Assembly: GCA_019828565.1 (NCBI GenBank)
Contig: JAHDYR010000066.1
Coordinates: 372,001 to 436,000 of the forward strand
Length of the DNA stretch: 64,000 bases
Source: Carpediemonas membranifera
Lineage: Eukaryota > Fornicata
Direction of reading: 5' to 3'
Shown here: positions 1-10,216 of the stretch, piece by piece
Numbering within the stretch: the first letter of the stretch is position 1
Layout of the letters: every line of letters begins with the position of its first letter
Translations under genes and position numbers: made by a program
The notes under the pieces: model-generated
The model's database searches: none
Seen by the model: only the letters and a program-made list of their open reading frames with translations
What the model was told of the DNA's origin: nothing

Positions 1-1696
1 GAGGGCCCACTGCTTCTTGCTGGTGGCGTTCTGGCGCTTCATCTCGAGGGTGACCATGTAACCGCAGGGAAGGATGTAGTTCTTGCCGTAGAGCAGCTTG
101 GTGATGACAGTGGCCCCAGTGTCGGGGTGCTTCCACTCGACCGACTTGCGGGTGATTGAGATGCGGGCCGTCTCGGGCACGTAGATGATCTCCGAGAAGT
201 TACGGTCGAAGCCACAGCCGAGCTCCTCGTCATACTGGATCAGCGTGCCGTAGCGCTCGAGCTGGTCGATGAAGCGGGTCTCGGCGCCCTCGACGCGGGT
301 GTCAGCGGCGAACTCAAGACCCCAGTTATACGTGGCAGCGCAGATGGCGCCACCGGCGTGCTCCTCTTCGGCGAGACCGAAGAAGTTGGCAGAGAACGAG
401 AGCATGGTCTTGACCTCCTTCTGTGTTAGCGTGGGAAAGGGGAGTGGCACAAACCTTGCTGTAGCCGAAGTAGTTGTCCGCGATCAGGGTGACCATCACG
501 CCGTCAGCCGTGCGCGCACACAGCTTGAAGGCGCCGCCGTTGTGGTAGAAGAGCCCCATGCCGCTATCCTCCTCGGACCAGAACATACCGTCCCGCAGCT
601 GGCGCTCGGTGGCCTCGGACTTGTGGGGGAGGCCGGCCTGCTTCTTGGTGACCTTGCGGAGGTGGGGGCAGAGGATGATGCAGCCCGTTGTGCCCGTCCA
701 GTGCTCGATGTCGAGGCCTGCGTCGTTCTCGGGGAGGAATGGATCGCCGGCGTTACCGAAGATCGACTCGACGAAGTCAACGTTGGCGGCGAGGGAGGCG
801 GGGGCGAAGAAGCGGACCTCCATGGTCTTCTCCTGCATGTAGTTGTGGACGCCAGGCTGGACGACGGGGCGGAGGAGGTTTGACACCCAGCAGTGGGCGC
901 GGTCGCCCTTGGGCTGGGTGGAGGAGTAGGGAAGCTCCAGGATGTCCTTCGAGGTCGGGTTGAGGGCGTAGTGGAGCAGGTTGGCGAACGTCTGCTTGGG
1001 AACGGCGATCTTGTCGTCGGGGATGGGGTAGCCGCCCTCGCAAATGTGGAAGACGCCCTTGGTGGTACGCCTGTCGTTGAAGGGGTTGTGCAGCACACCC
1101 TGCTTGACGCGGTAGGACGAGATGTTCTCGTTCTTATACTCATCCCGGTCGATGGGGAGGCAGATCTGGCGGGCGATGCCGGCGCGGTCGCAGATCAGTG
1201 AGCGCTCGGGGAGGTTGACTGAGCCGCATGGCTTGACGTCGGCGAGGTATTTGTCGAGGAAGGACTGGATGCGGCGATCGGCGGGGCATAGGTGGTCGCG
1301 CATGTCGGCCGAGAGGGCTTTGTAGTGGTCGAGGACCATCTGGGCGACGCTGAGGAAACCCTCTGCATCGGAGACGGCGTTGAGCCCGAGGGAGACCAGC
1401 TTCGTGTCGATGATGCTGCGGATGTCGCGCTGGTCCTTCAGGCGCTGCTCAGCCTCGTCGGGCGAGTACTGGGCGAGGGCGCGGGCACGGTTGTACTCTG
1501 GGGACATGGAGTGGTGGAAGCTGCTGTCCGCAAGGCGCTGCTTGTTGCCGCTAACGCCAAGGAACGGATGGGGGTGGAAGTCGTGGTTGGACGTGGGCGT
1601 TCCGGCTGTATCGGGAAGAAGATCCAGGCTGGAAGCGCGCTTTCTCATACCAGGCGTATTTCTCATAGTATGTGCTTGTTCAGAGGATTTTGACAT
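1..1696 (-). CDS. Large conserved enzyme, probably PPi-type phosphoenolpyruvate carboxykinase (partial)
   Basis: The gene starts at the ATG at 1696 and runs off the left edge, so only the N-terminal ~565 residues are present. A 34-nt intron at 421-454 (GTTTGT...GCTAACACAG) interrupts it. Splicing joins NYFGYSK to KEVKTMLSFSANFFG and keeps the frame open to base 1, through EEEHAGGA and a Lys/Arg-rich region. The order of conserved blocks (YRVKQGVLHNPFNDRRTTKG, EVRFFAP, TGCIILCPHL, EEEHAGGA) and the implied large size fit, from memory, the ~1100-residue PPi-dependent PEP carboxykinases of Entamoeba and propionibacteria. These interconvert oxaloacetate plus PPi with PEP, CO2 and Pi. That would suit an anaerobic protist using PPi as an energy carrier. 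The name is a recollection of family pattern rather than a motif-proven call; conservation and coding status are much safer than function. Confidence 0.5.
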
Positions 1697-2113
1697 GATC
1701 CTGAACTTTGTAGCCTCTTGCTGAGCTTTGATGTCTGTTGATCGTGGTCGATTTGGGCAAGATCTAAACGCAAGAAGCAAGTTGTATCAAAGTCACAGCG
1801 ATACTGTATCAGCATCCGCGATCAAATGCGATTTTGGTTGATCCGGTGTCTCATGCCGCGGGCCGAGGCCCTCCCACGCTCAGAGCACTTGATGAAAACT
1901 ACCATATCTTCGGATCCGATCTCGAATTCGCGCCAATCGTCGGCCAGGCTTGAGGCTGCGCAGCTCCGAACATATTCCCCGCATGATGCATTTCTGCAGT
2001 TCCGGGTGCGTTTGATTCGAGCAAAATCAACGATGCATATCAAAGTGCAATTGAGTCGATTTTGATGGAATCTGCATTTTTCAATCAAAGTAGGTTTAGA
2101 GAGATTACGATAT

Positions 2114-3358
2114 TCAAGCATCAACAAACACCGCCATCACCACGGCTGACGGCACCAGCGCCTCCGACTCCAGCGTCCCCGTTCGGCCCACAGGCCCGCG
2201 CCCCGGCACTCGGAGCTCGAGCTGCTTTCCAGCGGGCACAGGAGCCAGCCGCTCACACGCCTTGTACAGCCGGCCGACCGGGGCGGCATACGGGAGGGTC
2301 AGGACGTGGTTGCCGGTGGGCAGCCGGGCCCGGATGGTTGCGAGCGGGCCGGTGCTGGTGAGGTCGTCCTCGTCGTCGGATGCCACCAGCGGCGGGGCAG
2401 GCTCATCGTTGACGGGTTCGACCAACATGTCTCCGATCTCCTCGCGGACCGGCACGACGACCCCGTTCCGGATGATGGATGCCGGGAGCCGGGCCATGAA
2501 CTCCTCCTTCGTCACCCTGCCCTCTGTCCGCTGCACCCGGCGCCCCTCGCCGTCAGTGACCCACTCGTCCTTCGGGTTGATCCGGCCCTTGGACTCCTCG
2601 ACGTTGGCAGGGACCGCAGCCTGCCCCTTGCCGAGTATGTTCCCCCGCCCCTTGAACGACGGCGACGAGGGCGCCTCCTTGTACGACCGCAGGGTGTCAG
2701 GATCCATGGCGTCGTCCGGGAATAGCTGGTAGTCGAACAGCGTCCCGTCAGGGTACTTCTCCTTCAGCTCGGACGGGAAGTATCCGTCCATGAGGTCCCC
2801 AATGAAGGCGAGGCCGTCGTCTGCGTATGGCCTGAACGGACCTGTGTTGATGATGAAGCCGTTCACGTAGAACCGGATCTTAAGGCCTTTGCTCGGCACA
2901 AGCCGCTTCTCCTTGCTCGACCCGACCTGCTCAAACTCCATCTGCCCGCCCCCAGCCCGGGCAACGGCGTCGTTCAGCGCCCTGAGCTTCAATCCGAGCG
3001 TGATGAAGTCGGGATTGGACAGGTCGATGTCGCCCTTGTCCCCACCGACCCAGACCAGCCCGTAGTCCCGCAGGAAGACCTCCATCTCCCCGACTTGGTC
3101 CTTCAGCTTGGCGTTGTCCCTCTGCAGGGACGCCAGCAACTGCTCAGTGCCATCAGCGGTCTCAACGCGAATCTTGAGAACCTCGTTCTCACGGCGAAGA
3201 CGAGCGAGGGCGTCGTTCTGCTGACGGACAACCTCATCCCGCTTTTTGATGGCCGCTTCGAGCTGCCGTAACTTTGAGGTCATCATCGTGAGCAAGTCTG
3301 CGTCGTTCCCATGCTTGGGAGCCGAAGAGCGTGCAGGAGCGCCACGTCCAACCGACAT
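2114..3358 (-). CDS. SEP/UBX-domain protein, UBXD11-like
   Basis: A 414-residue protein from the ATG at 3358. Residues ~25-95 form a charged coiled coil. A SEP-type domain follows at ~155-235, with the diagnostic run IRFYVNGFIINTGPFRP and then DGYFPSELKEKYPDG. The last ~75 residues look like a UBX (ubiquitin-fold) domain, starting LATIRARLPTGNHVLTLPY. This coiled-coil, SEP, UBX order matches UBXD11 (socius), a p97/VCP cofactor class linked to Rho/cytoskeletal signalling in animals. A role as a Cdc48/p97 adaptor is inferred from family membership only. The ATG at 3358 is the first in frame; the open frame extends further upstream but without an ATG. The gene is transcribed towards the PEPCK-like gene and divergently from the WD40 gene at 3717. 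Confidence 0.7.
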   Translation of the reverse strand: MSVGRGAPARSSAPKHGNDADLLTMMTSKLRQLEAAIKKRDEVVRQQNDALARLRRENEVLKIRVETADGTEQLLASLQRDNAKLKDQVGEMEVFLRDYGLVWVGGDKGDIDLSNPDFITLGLKLRALNDAVARAGGGQMEFEQVGSSKEKRLVPSKGLKIRFYVNGFIINTGPFRPYADDGLAFIGDLMDGYFPSELKEKYPDGTLFDYQLFPDDAMDPDTLRSYKEAPSSPSFKGRGNILGKGQAAVPANVEESKGRINPKDEWVTDGEGRRVQRTEGRVTKEEFMARLPASIIRNGVVVPVREEIGDMLVEPVNDEPAPPLVASDDEDDLTSTGPLATIRARLPTGNHVLTLPYAAPVGRLYKACERLAPVPAGKQLELRVPGRGPVGRTGTLESEALVPSAVVMAVFVDA

Positions 3359-3716
3359 CTCCCTGAATACAGCATCTGAAACTGCGTGAGTGGCGAGTTG
3401 AGGCAAAATTGAAACAAACTCATCGAATCGAACCCGGCTGGAAGCGCAGGCTTCCTATGTGCAGTTGTAGCTTGATTAATGTTCTTGACAGGCTTATCAA
3501 CCGGCGGTGGCTGTCCAAAAGGCATCGGCGGTGCTGTTGCGATATTTTGTCGGATTTGCGCAAAAATTCTGGGGACGAGAACGGGTGAGCTGGCAAGGAG
3601 CACGGGGTTCCTAGCCGTCTGCCCAGCACTTCAAAGAGCTGTTCAAAATTTTGTCAGGTCAAAATCCAACAACAGCAACGACGGTCGATTCCTCTCCAGG
3701 ACACCGACGCAGACCT

Positions 3717-6444
3717 ATGGATGCTGTAACACTAGTTTCATCGAATATGCTTGACAGCAGCAGTCTCTCTTACATTCGCAGGCTCTTCCAGCATGTAGGA
3801 TCGCTAACTTGCTCTGAATTCGTCCTTCTGATGTTTAGCGTCATCAGACGGCCAAAGAAAGGGCATGATCTCACCATCAACCGCCTCATTGCGACCTTTG
3901 AGGTGATTGACCGGCACTTTGAGGGCACCATCGACTGGGCCGACTTCTCGTCCTTCCTGATACACCCGTCCAGGGCCATGAACGAGCGCGATAGGACCCC
4001 AGTCATGTTCGACGACCCCACCGATACACCCATGCAGCATTTGAATGGCATGGAGATGGCGGTGCTCCACCAAGACCGCCTGCTGCTGTGCGGCCCGGAC
4101 GAGCCCGTCACAGCGTTCCACCCGCGGACACACCTGCTGAAGAAGCTGCCTAAGCGCCACACAGCCGCTGTGCTGTACATGATATCGATCCCACCACCCA
4201 TCGACCGGCTACTGACCTTTGCCGCGGACAACACGGTCTGCATCTGGGAGGGAACGTCGCTCCAGTTCCTGGCGTACGGCTACACCGACGCCACGGTCTC
4301 CTCGGCCGCATACACGCCCGCGATGGGCCCGTACGACCACCAGTTGTACGTCGGCCTGGCTGACGGCCGCCTGGCGATCTACACCCTCACTGCCCCCCTC
4401 ATGCAGTGGCCCAAGCCTAGGCTGTCGCGGCCCCACTCCGACATTGTCTCGGCCATCCTGCCCGTGCCCGAGGTCGGCCTGATCTTCACCGCGTCCTTCG
4501 ACACGACCATCGTCGGCACAGACCCTGTCAAGCTTGACTCCAGACTCCAAGGCAAGGGTCACGTCAGGGCTGTTGCGGACCTCAAGTTCAACAGTGTGCA
4601 GCGTGTCCTTGTCAGCTGCGGCATGGATAGGTCCGTGCATGTGTGGAACGCCCTCAGTCTGCTCAGGGTTGCTACTCTCACCTCGGATTTCAACGTGGCC
4701 GCCATATTCAGCGTCCCCGAGTCGCCCATCGTCGTTGGGGTCGACTACGGCTGCGGTATCCGCATGTGGGACCTCCAGTCGGGCGGTTTGGTGCAGTCCC
4801 AGCAGTCTCTGAGCCTGGGCTTCTCCTGGGCCGTCCTGGACCATCCCAGGGCCCTCATCGTGGGGGCCGGGCCGACTGTTATCGAGTACACCTATACAGC
4901 CACGACCACCGTCGACCAGGCGGCCTCCACCATCGTCTCCGCCGTGCACCTCACCGAGGACGGGTCCCGTCTGTTCGTAGGCCATGGTGAGTCCGTCTCC
5001 ATGTGGGACAGCGGCGTCATGGGCGGCGAGTTCATGGTACCCGGCATAGTCACCGCCCTTGTCGGCACCGTGCATTCTAGGACGTTGTTCGTCGCGACAG
5101 AGCGCGCTGTGTCTGAATACTCCATCCCCCAGGCCTCCCTGACGCCGTGGTTGGCCGTCAAGGGCACCCAGAAGATGTTCTGGGTTGAATCGACCAAGGC
5201 GGTGTGGGTCTGCTCGGCGCACACGTCCAGCCTGTACCCCGTCGGAAAGAAGTCCGCTCTTGTCACTGTCTGGTATGTGTCCCGCCGGCCATGGTGCGGC
5301 CGACTGCCCGTGTCCTGTCGCGTAACCCCGGCGCATACTCCCTTTACACAGCTCCACCGGCCCCTCGGCCTTTGTTGAGGTCAGCGATACCCTTTTCGTA
5401 TCCACAGATTCCACGGTCGAGGCCGTCTCAGCGCTCGGCCGTCGAGTGGGCTCCGTTGTCATGCCCGGCCCGGTCACCGCGATGGTGGGGTCGCCCGACT
5501 CCGACGTCATCTACATCCTCAGCGGGCTCGTCGTCTACGCCCTGCACGCCAGCTGTCTGCTGCCCCTGACCGTCAGGCCGCTGTCTCGCGTGCCTGCATC
5601 CCCGATTATGGTCACGATGGACCCGCACCTTTTCATCCTCGGCGAGGGCGGTGTCTTGAGGATGCCGCTCGAGAGCGACTACGACCGGGCCGACGACTGG
5701 TCGAAGAGGGCTACGGGGTCAAGCATCCTACAGCCACCAGTCGTCGAGTCTGAGGTGCCCGGGGCAATGCTTGTGACCCGCAGAGTAGGTCCGGCACCGG
5801 AGCTAGGCGGACTGGCCCCTGACCTCCATGTTCACAGAGCTATCGCGGAGGCCGTCGACGTCGGAGCCGATCCGATCACTTGCGTCCACTCTGTGAGCGG
5901 TGTGGCTGTCTTTGGCACGTTTGGCGGCTCTGTGCGTTACCTCCAGCGGGAGACGTATCTGTCCCGACTCTCTCCAACCAGTTGCCCCAAGCCGGAGCCG
6001 ACCAAGCGGTGGGCCAAGCGGTCGTACAAGACACTGGGCAGCATCCATAAGGACATGAAGACGCTGGCGCCCCAAGTCACCGACAGGGTCAAACCTGTCC
6101 TAAAACTGCTCGATGATACGATCAAGCGGCACTACGTCCGGGACCCGATCCCCTTCACCCTCTGGGCGGATAGAACCATGGACGAGACGACGCGGCAGAA
6201 GCGGCAGCAGGTGTTTGCTGAGGCCCACCGTGGTCTGGGGATTGAACCAGTTACTGCGAGGTCAGCGCGAGGAGGAACGTCTCTCGCACGCATCCACCTG
6301 CCCGAGACGAAGCTGGCTGATAAGCAGGCGCACACCTCGTCGAGCAAGGCCGTCCGGGACATCCTGACGAGGTCCCAGAAGTACCAGCATAAGGTACACG
6401 CCAACGTGGTGTCGCGGACAGCCGACTATATTCGGCACCGGTAG
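3717..6444 (+). CDS. WD40-repeat protein with EF-hand-like N-terminus (two exons)
   Basis: Two open frames belong to one gene. Exon 1 is 3717-5272, the intron is 5273-5351 (79 nt, GTATGT...CTTTACACAG) and exon 2 is 5352-6444, giving about 882 residues from the ATG at 3717. The splice restores the frame (phase 2/1) and removes the stop that ends the first open frame at 5378. The N-terminus (about residues 20-90) resembles a degenerate EF-hand pair (FEVIDRHFEGTIDWADFSSF). A long WD40 region follows, with WD-like strands such as ADNTVCIWEG, SVHVWNAL and GIRMWDLQ. The C-terminal ~120 residues are basic and helical. This architecture is common among flagellar and cytoskeletal scaffold proteins, but I cannot name an orthologue. 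It converges tightly with the inositol-phosphate synthase gene. Confidence 0.75.
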
Positions 6445-6518
6445 GCCACTTGGTGTGTGTAGGTACAGGAAATATACATGCAGCAGCGCATATTAATACA
6501 TGAACATAAATCAAGTGT

Positions 6519-8182
6519 TTACTCCTTGAGGGAGCCGCGCTCGCGCATCATGGGCATGACGCGGTTCTCAAGACGCATGTTGGTCTCGATGGGGAGGCCG
6601 GCGACGCAGCGGAGGATGTTCTCGAGGCAGGCACGCTGGGCGGGGAGGGCGTTGATGATGGGGGTCTGGTCGGGGACGCGGGGGGCCTTGCAGAAGAAGG
6701 AGATGGTGTTCATGACGGGGTGGAAGTTCTCCCACTCGCCGTTGGGCTCGCGGACCTCGAGACGGCCGAGCATCTCGCCGCAGAGGGCCATGTCCATGAT
6801 GATGGGGGCCGCCAGGAGGGAGTCCTCGCACGTGTTGTGGAGGACGATGGTGTTCTTGCCGCGCATGAAGATCTCGGAGGTGTACTCGTCCATGGCGCGC
6901 TTGGAGTCGCCGACGTACTTGAGGTACTTGATGACGATGCAGTGGTCGGGCTTCTCGATCTCGCCGGGGCGCTTGTAAAGGATGTCGTTGGAGGCAACGA
7001 TGTCGTCAACGACGTTGGCCTTGGTGATCTCCTTGCTGCGGAACTGGGCGGGGGAGGAGAGGTTGAGGCCGTCGTTGTTGCCCAGATGGTTGTAGGAGGC
7101 GATGCAGGTGGGCTTGATGCCCGAGGAGACGAGGAAGTCGGTGAGGACAGACTTCATCTTGGTCTGGCCAGACTTGAAGTCGTCGCCGCCGATCATGGAG
7201 CGGTTGCGGACGGCGTACTCGATGACGCCGGGGACGAGGGTGTTCTGGGGGGAGCCGTTGATGAAGGTGACCTTCTCCTCGATGGCAGCGATGGCGAAGA
7301 GGCTGGAGGGGGCGATGTGCTTGCTCTTCTCGGCGTCCTTGAGGGAGGCGAGGAGCTCGGCCTCGGTGGTGTTGACGCCCTCGATGATGGGGGCGAAGCA
7401 CTCGGTGTTGGCGGTCCAGAGGACGACGATCTTCTCGAGGTTGTTCTCCTCCTTGAACTTGCGCATCTGGGCCTTGATGACCTCGACGTACCAGCGGCGG
7501 CCGGTGGTGTCGACCTCCTCGCCGAGCATCTCCTTGGCGTACTCAGCGGTGATGACGTTGTTGGCGCGGTCCTCCTGGTTGGCGGCGACGAAGTTGATGT
7601 CGAAGACGGAGGGCATGGGGGTGATGTTCTCCATGTAGGGGCGGAGCTTGTGCTGCAGGGTCACGTCGAGGACGGCGGCCTTCTGCATAGCGGCGTACAT
7701 GTTGTCGTTGTTGATGTCCCAGCCACCGAGCATGAACTGGTCGGGGTTCTTGGGGTCAACGAAGGGGACGAGGCTGCGGAAGGGAGCATAGACGTCCTCG
7801 CCGGCGTGGGTGGTGCCGAGACGGACAGTGGAGCTCTCTATCATGGAGCCGAAGAAGTTGGGGTTGCAGACGCCGTCCTTGCGCTCCCAGGTGATGTTGT
7901 GCTGGTTGGCAAGAAGGCCACCGAGAAGAGTGGAGCCGTTGGAGCCACCGAAGCCGACAAGCATGAGGCCGGTCTTGGGGGCGTGCTGGCTGATGCGGAT
8001 CTCAAGCTCCTTGTGGGTAGGAGTGACAACGGCGTGGCCGTCCTTCATCTCAACCTCGGTGTTGTTGTAGACGAACCTAGAGTAAGAAAAATGGGAGCCT
8101 GAAAGCGGCAAACAACATACTTAGAGGTCTTGTAATCAGTAGTATCAGCCTTACCGGCAACGGAGAAAGTATCCACGAGCAT
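6519..8182 (-). CDS. INO1: Inositol-3-phosphate synthase (two exons)
   Basis: The enzyme converts glucose 6-phosphate to myo-inositol 3-phosphate using bound NAD+, the first step of inositol and phosphoinositide supply in the cytosol. Exon 1 is 8121-8182 (ATG at 8182), the intron is 8077-8120 (44 nt, GTATGT...TTACTCTAG) and exon 2 is 6519-8076. Splicing gives 539 residues, the normal size, and joins TSK to FVYNNTEVE, which aligns with the usual N-terminus. Diagnostic motifs are the NAD loop GFGGSNGSTLLGG, NITWERKDG, WTANTECF, the signature SYNHLGNNDG, the RSKEITKANVVDDIV active-site segment and NTCEDSLLAAPIIMD. The stop codon lies inside GAGTAAAC, a likely stop-overlapping polyadenylation motif. 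Assignment is secure. Confidence 0.97.
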
Positions 8183-8564
8183 TGGTGTTTGCGCTTCGCT
8201 GGACCGACTCCGCCACAGTCGCATTGTTGGATCAGTTTCGAACGATGATGGGCGGGCATTCCTCGTGTCTCCGTGGTCGCCAACAAAGCTCATCCCCGGT
8301 CACCGCGCTCAGTGCCGCCTAATTGGGTCGAGACATCACTGTTTAGTAGAAGATTGAAGTGGGAACTGAACATTGGAAGAGTTGGCCTGGTGATGGGCGG
8401 AATGAGAGGGCACGCCTTGCTGAACCCTGGTTCTCTCACCGTGCACGGTCTTCCACAGACTGAGGTTGGATCAATTTGACTGCCGGCCAGATGACATATG
8501 ATCGAATATAAGGCAAAGTGAGTCTGTTTTACACTGTTGTACATTCTTTTGGCACTGCTACGCG

Positions 8565-8879
8565 TTAAATGCGGCTGCTGCCTGGTTCAGCACGGCTTCG
8601 ATGTCGGATGATGCGCACTGTTCGTGAAACCTGAGAAATGATCTCGATATATCGATGATGAATTTCGGTAATTATTCCTTGTAAACGCTGACTATGGTCC
8701 CGAATTGTCTTTTTGTCATTTCTCTTACTAGCTATCCGGCGTCTTCTGAGACTTTCGTCGCATATCTGCTCTACGAGCATCTCATTTTCTTTCAACTCCC
8801 GCATGTAGCGATCGAGTTCAACTTTTGCTCTGTTGAGCATGCAAATCTTGCGCTGCAAGGTCTGTTTGTGCTCATCCAT
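8565..8879 (-). CDS. Small basic helical hypothetical protein
   Basis: A 104-residue frame with an ATG at 8879. It is rich in Arg, Lys, Glu and Ile with heptad-like spacing (IEIISQVSRTVRIIRHR), so it is predicted to be one long helix or coiled coil. I recognise no family. GTGTAAAA follows the stop, like the tails of other genes here, which modestly supports a real transcript. It sits alone in a 840-base gap between the inositol-phosphate synthase gene and the hypothetical gene at 9027. A chance frame cannot be excluded. Confidence 0.4.
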   Translation of the reverse strand: MDEHKQTLQRKICMLNRAKVELDRYMRELKENEMLVEQICDESLRRRRIASKRNDKKTIRDHSQRLQGIITEIHHRYIEIISQVSRTVRIIRHRSRAEPGSSRI

Positions 8880-9026
8880 GAGCTGTCACGGTGCAGAATA
8901 AGGTTCATCATGCTCTGCCCGTCTATCCATGCATGAACAGTGTAGAGATGTGAGTTCGAGTGTGGGTGCGTCTCACGGAGGCCAGTCAACCGCAAGAATG
9001 TCATCCGGACCTGACAACCAATAGTC

Positions 9027-9455
9027 ATGGCAGAAGTCGAAAGCTCGATGAACCATCCAAACGAATCCGACAAAGAGAGCGAAGAGCTCGCGCAGAAGCT
9101 ATTCCTCGAAGAGATACTGAATGCGTACGGCGGTGACCTCTCACAACTGTCCAAGGACGAACTTGAGCTCGCCTGGTCGCTTGGCGTGGATCTCAGCGCG
9201 AATCCGCCACCATCTCGCACAATAATCAGTCCTGAGAGCATCAGGACCGCCTTTGAGGGCATAGGTCGCCGTGTCCGCGGAGCAGGGGCCAAGGTCATCG
9301 GCGTCGTCGCCCCCACAGAGGTGCCCGCTGCACCTACCCGCGTTAATGATGGAGAAAGTCATGCCCGACAGCCTCTGAAGGACGGAACTCCATCGGCCGG
9401 TAGCCAGTGGCCGGCACAGGACGGGCTGGGACAGGGACTGCGGCGGAGGAGATAA
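9027..9455 (+). CDS. Small acidic hypothetical protein
   Basis: A 142-residue frame from the ATG at 9027. The N-terminal half is acidic and helical (residues ~1-50, with LAQKLFLEEILNAYGGDLSQL and then LSKDELELAWSLG). The C-terminal half is rich in Pro, Gly and Arg and probably disordered. No known domain is evident. The codon choice (G/C at third positions) matches neighbouring real genes. It converges with the HD-domain gene, whose stop lies 58 bases downstream. Confidence 0.5.
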   Translation: MAEVESSMNHPNESDKESEELAQKLFLEEILNAYGGDLSQLSKDELELAWSLGVDLSANPPPSRTIISPESIRTAFEGIGRRVRGAGAKVIGVVAPTEVPAAPTRVNDGESHARQPLKDGTPSAGSQWPAQDGLGQGLRRRR

Positions 9456-9513
9456 GCCGGCGGCATTTACTGCAGCCATGTAGCACCGTCGTCATCCATA
9501 AAGAATAGACGCC

Positions 9514-10056
9514 TCAGCGTCTTCCCCGAATCATTCCATCGATGTCCTTTGCGGCGGAAGTTTCGATCTTGCCCGCCGTGGTCTCGAAGAAGCTGGGCAG
9601 GTCGACGCCGTGCCTCCGTTCGTAGTCCGCTGCCTGGCTGATCATCTCGAGCTTGTCTAGGTCCTTGACGAAACGGGCCTCTGGGGTCGCATGCTCCTCG
9701 TACTCCTGGAACAGGCCAACAAGGTCGAGACTGTCGCCAACCAAAGCTTGGAATGACTCCATCGCCTTCAACTCACGCTGGTGCTTGTCGAGCTCGTCGA
9801 CACCGTCGAATGGCGTGATATCGCCCACAACACTCTCTGCCAAGTCATGAACGAGCGCCATCTTGATGCAACGGGTAACATCCAGCCCTGGATGCTGAGT
9901 TCCAAGGACCATGGCGAGAAAGGCGACACTAAAGCTGTGATCCGCAACACTCTCGGGGTTTGGGACGCCAGAATTCACCCAGCCTGTTCTTGGTACGTGC
10001 TTCAGATCATGCAGCTGCTGAATAAACCTAAAAACGCCTTCTGCACCCTCAAACAT
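9514..10056 (-). CDS. HD-domain 5'-deoxynucleotidase, HDDC2/YfbR-like
   Basis: A 180-residue cytosolic metal-dependent phosphohydrolase predicted to dephosphorylate deoxynucleoside (and related) 5'-monophosphates. The HD metal site is complete: His40 in VADHSFSVAF, His70-Asp71 in MALVHDLAE, and Asp132 in VKDLDKLEM. The segment E-S-V-V-G-D-I-T-P after the HD pair and the terminal QAADYERRHG stretch are typical of eukaryotic HDDC2 proteins, and the length is normal for the family. The ATG at 10056 is the only sensible start. No intron is needed. Confidence 0.9.
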   Translation of the reverse strand: MFEGAEGVFRFIQQLHDLKHVPRTGWVNSGVPNPESVADHSFSVAFLAMVLGTQHPGLDVTRCIKMALVHDLAESVVGDITPFDGVDELDKHQRELKAMESFQALVGDSLDLVGLFQEYEEHATPEARFVKDLDKLEMISQAADYERRHGVDLPSFFETTAGKIETSAAKDIDGMIRGRR

Positions 10057-10216
10057 CCGATTCGCGTTTTATGTCACATGCTGTGTCAAATCTGACAATT
10101 GGAGGAATCTGACAACATCATCGGAGTTCGTCAGCGTTTGTTCGCCAGTTTGATCGACATCACCAAAGCTAAGATTTATGAACAATGCGAAAAGAAATAC
10201 CCTATGCGACGATGGC

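Noticed and set aside
4209-5510. 433-codon minus-strand frame
   Set aside because: It is antisense to the WD40 gene, crosses its intron without effect and has no recognisable domain.
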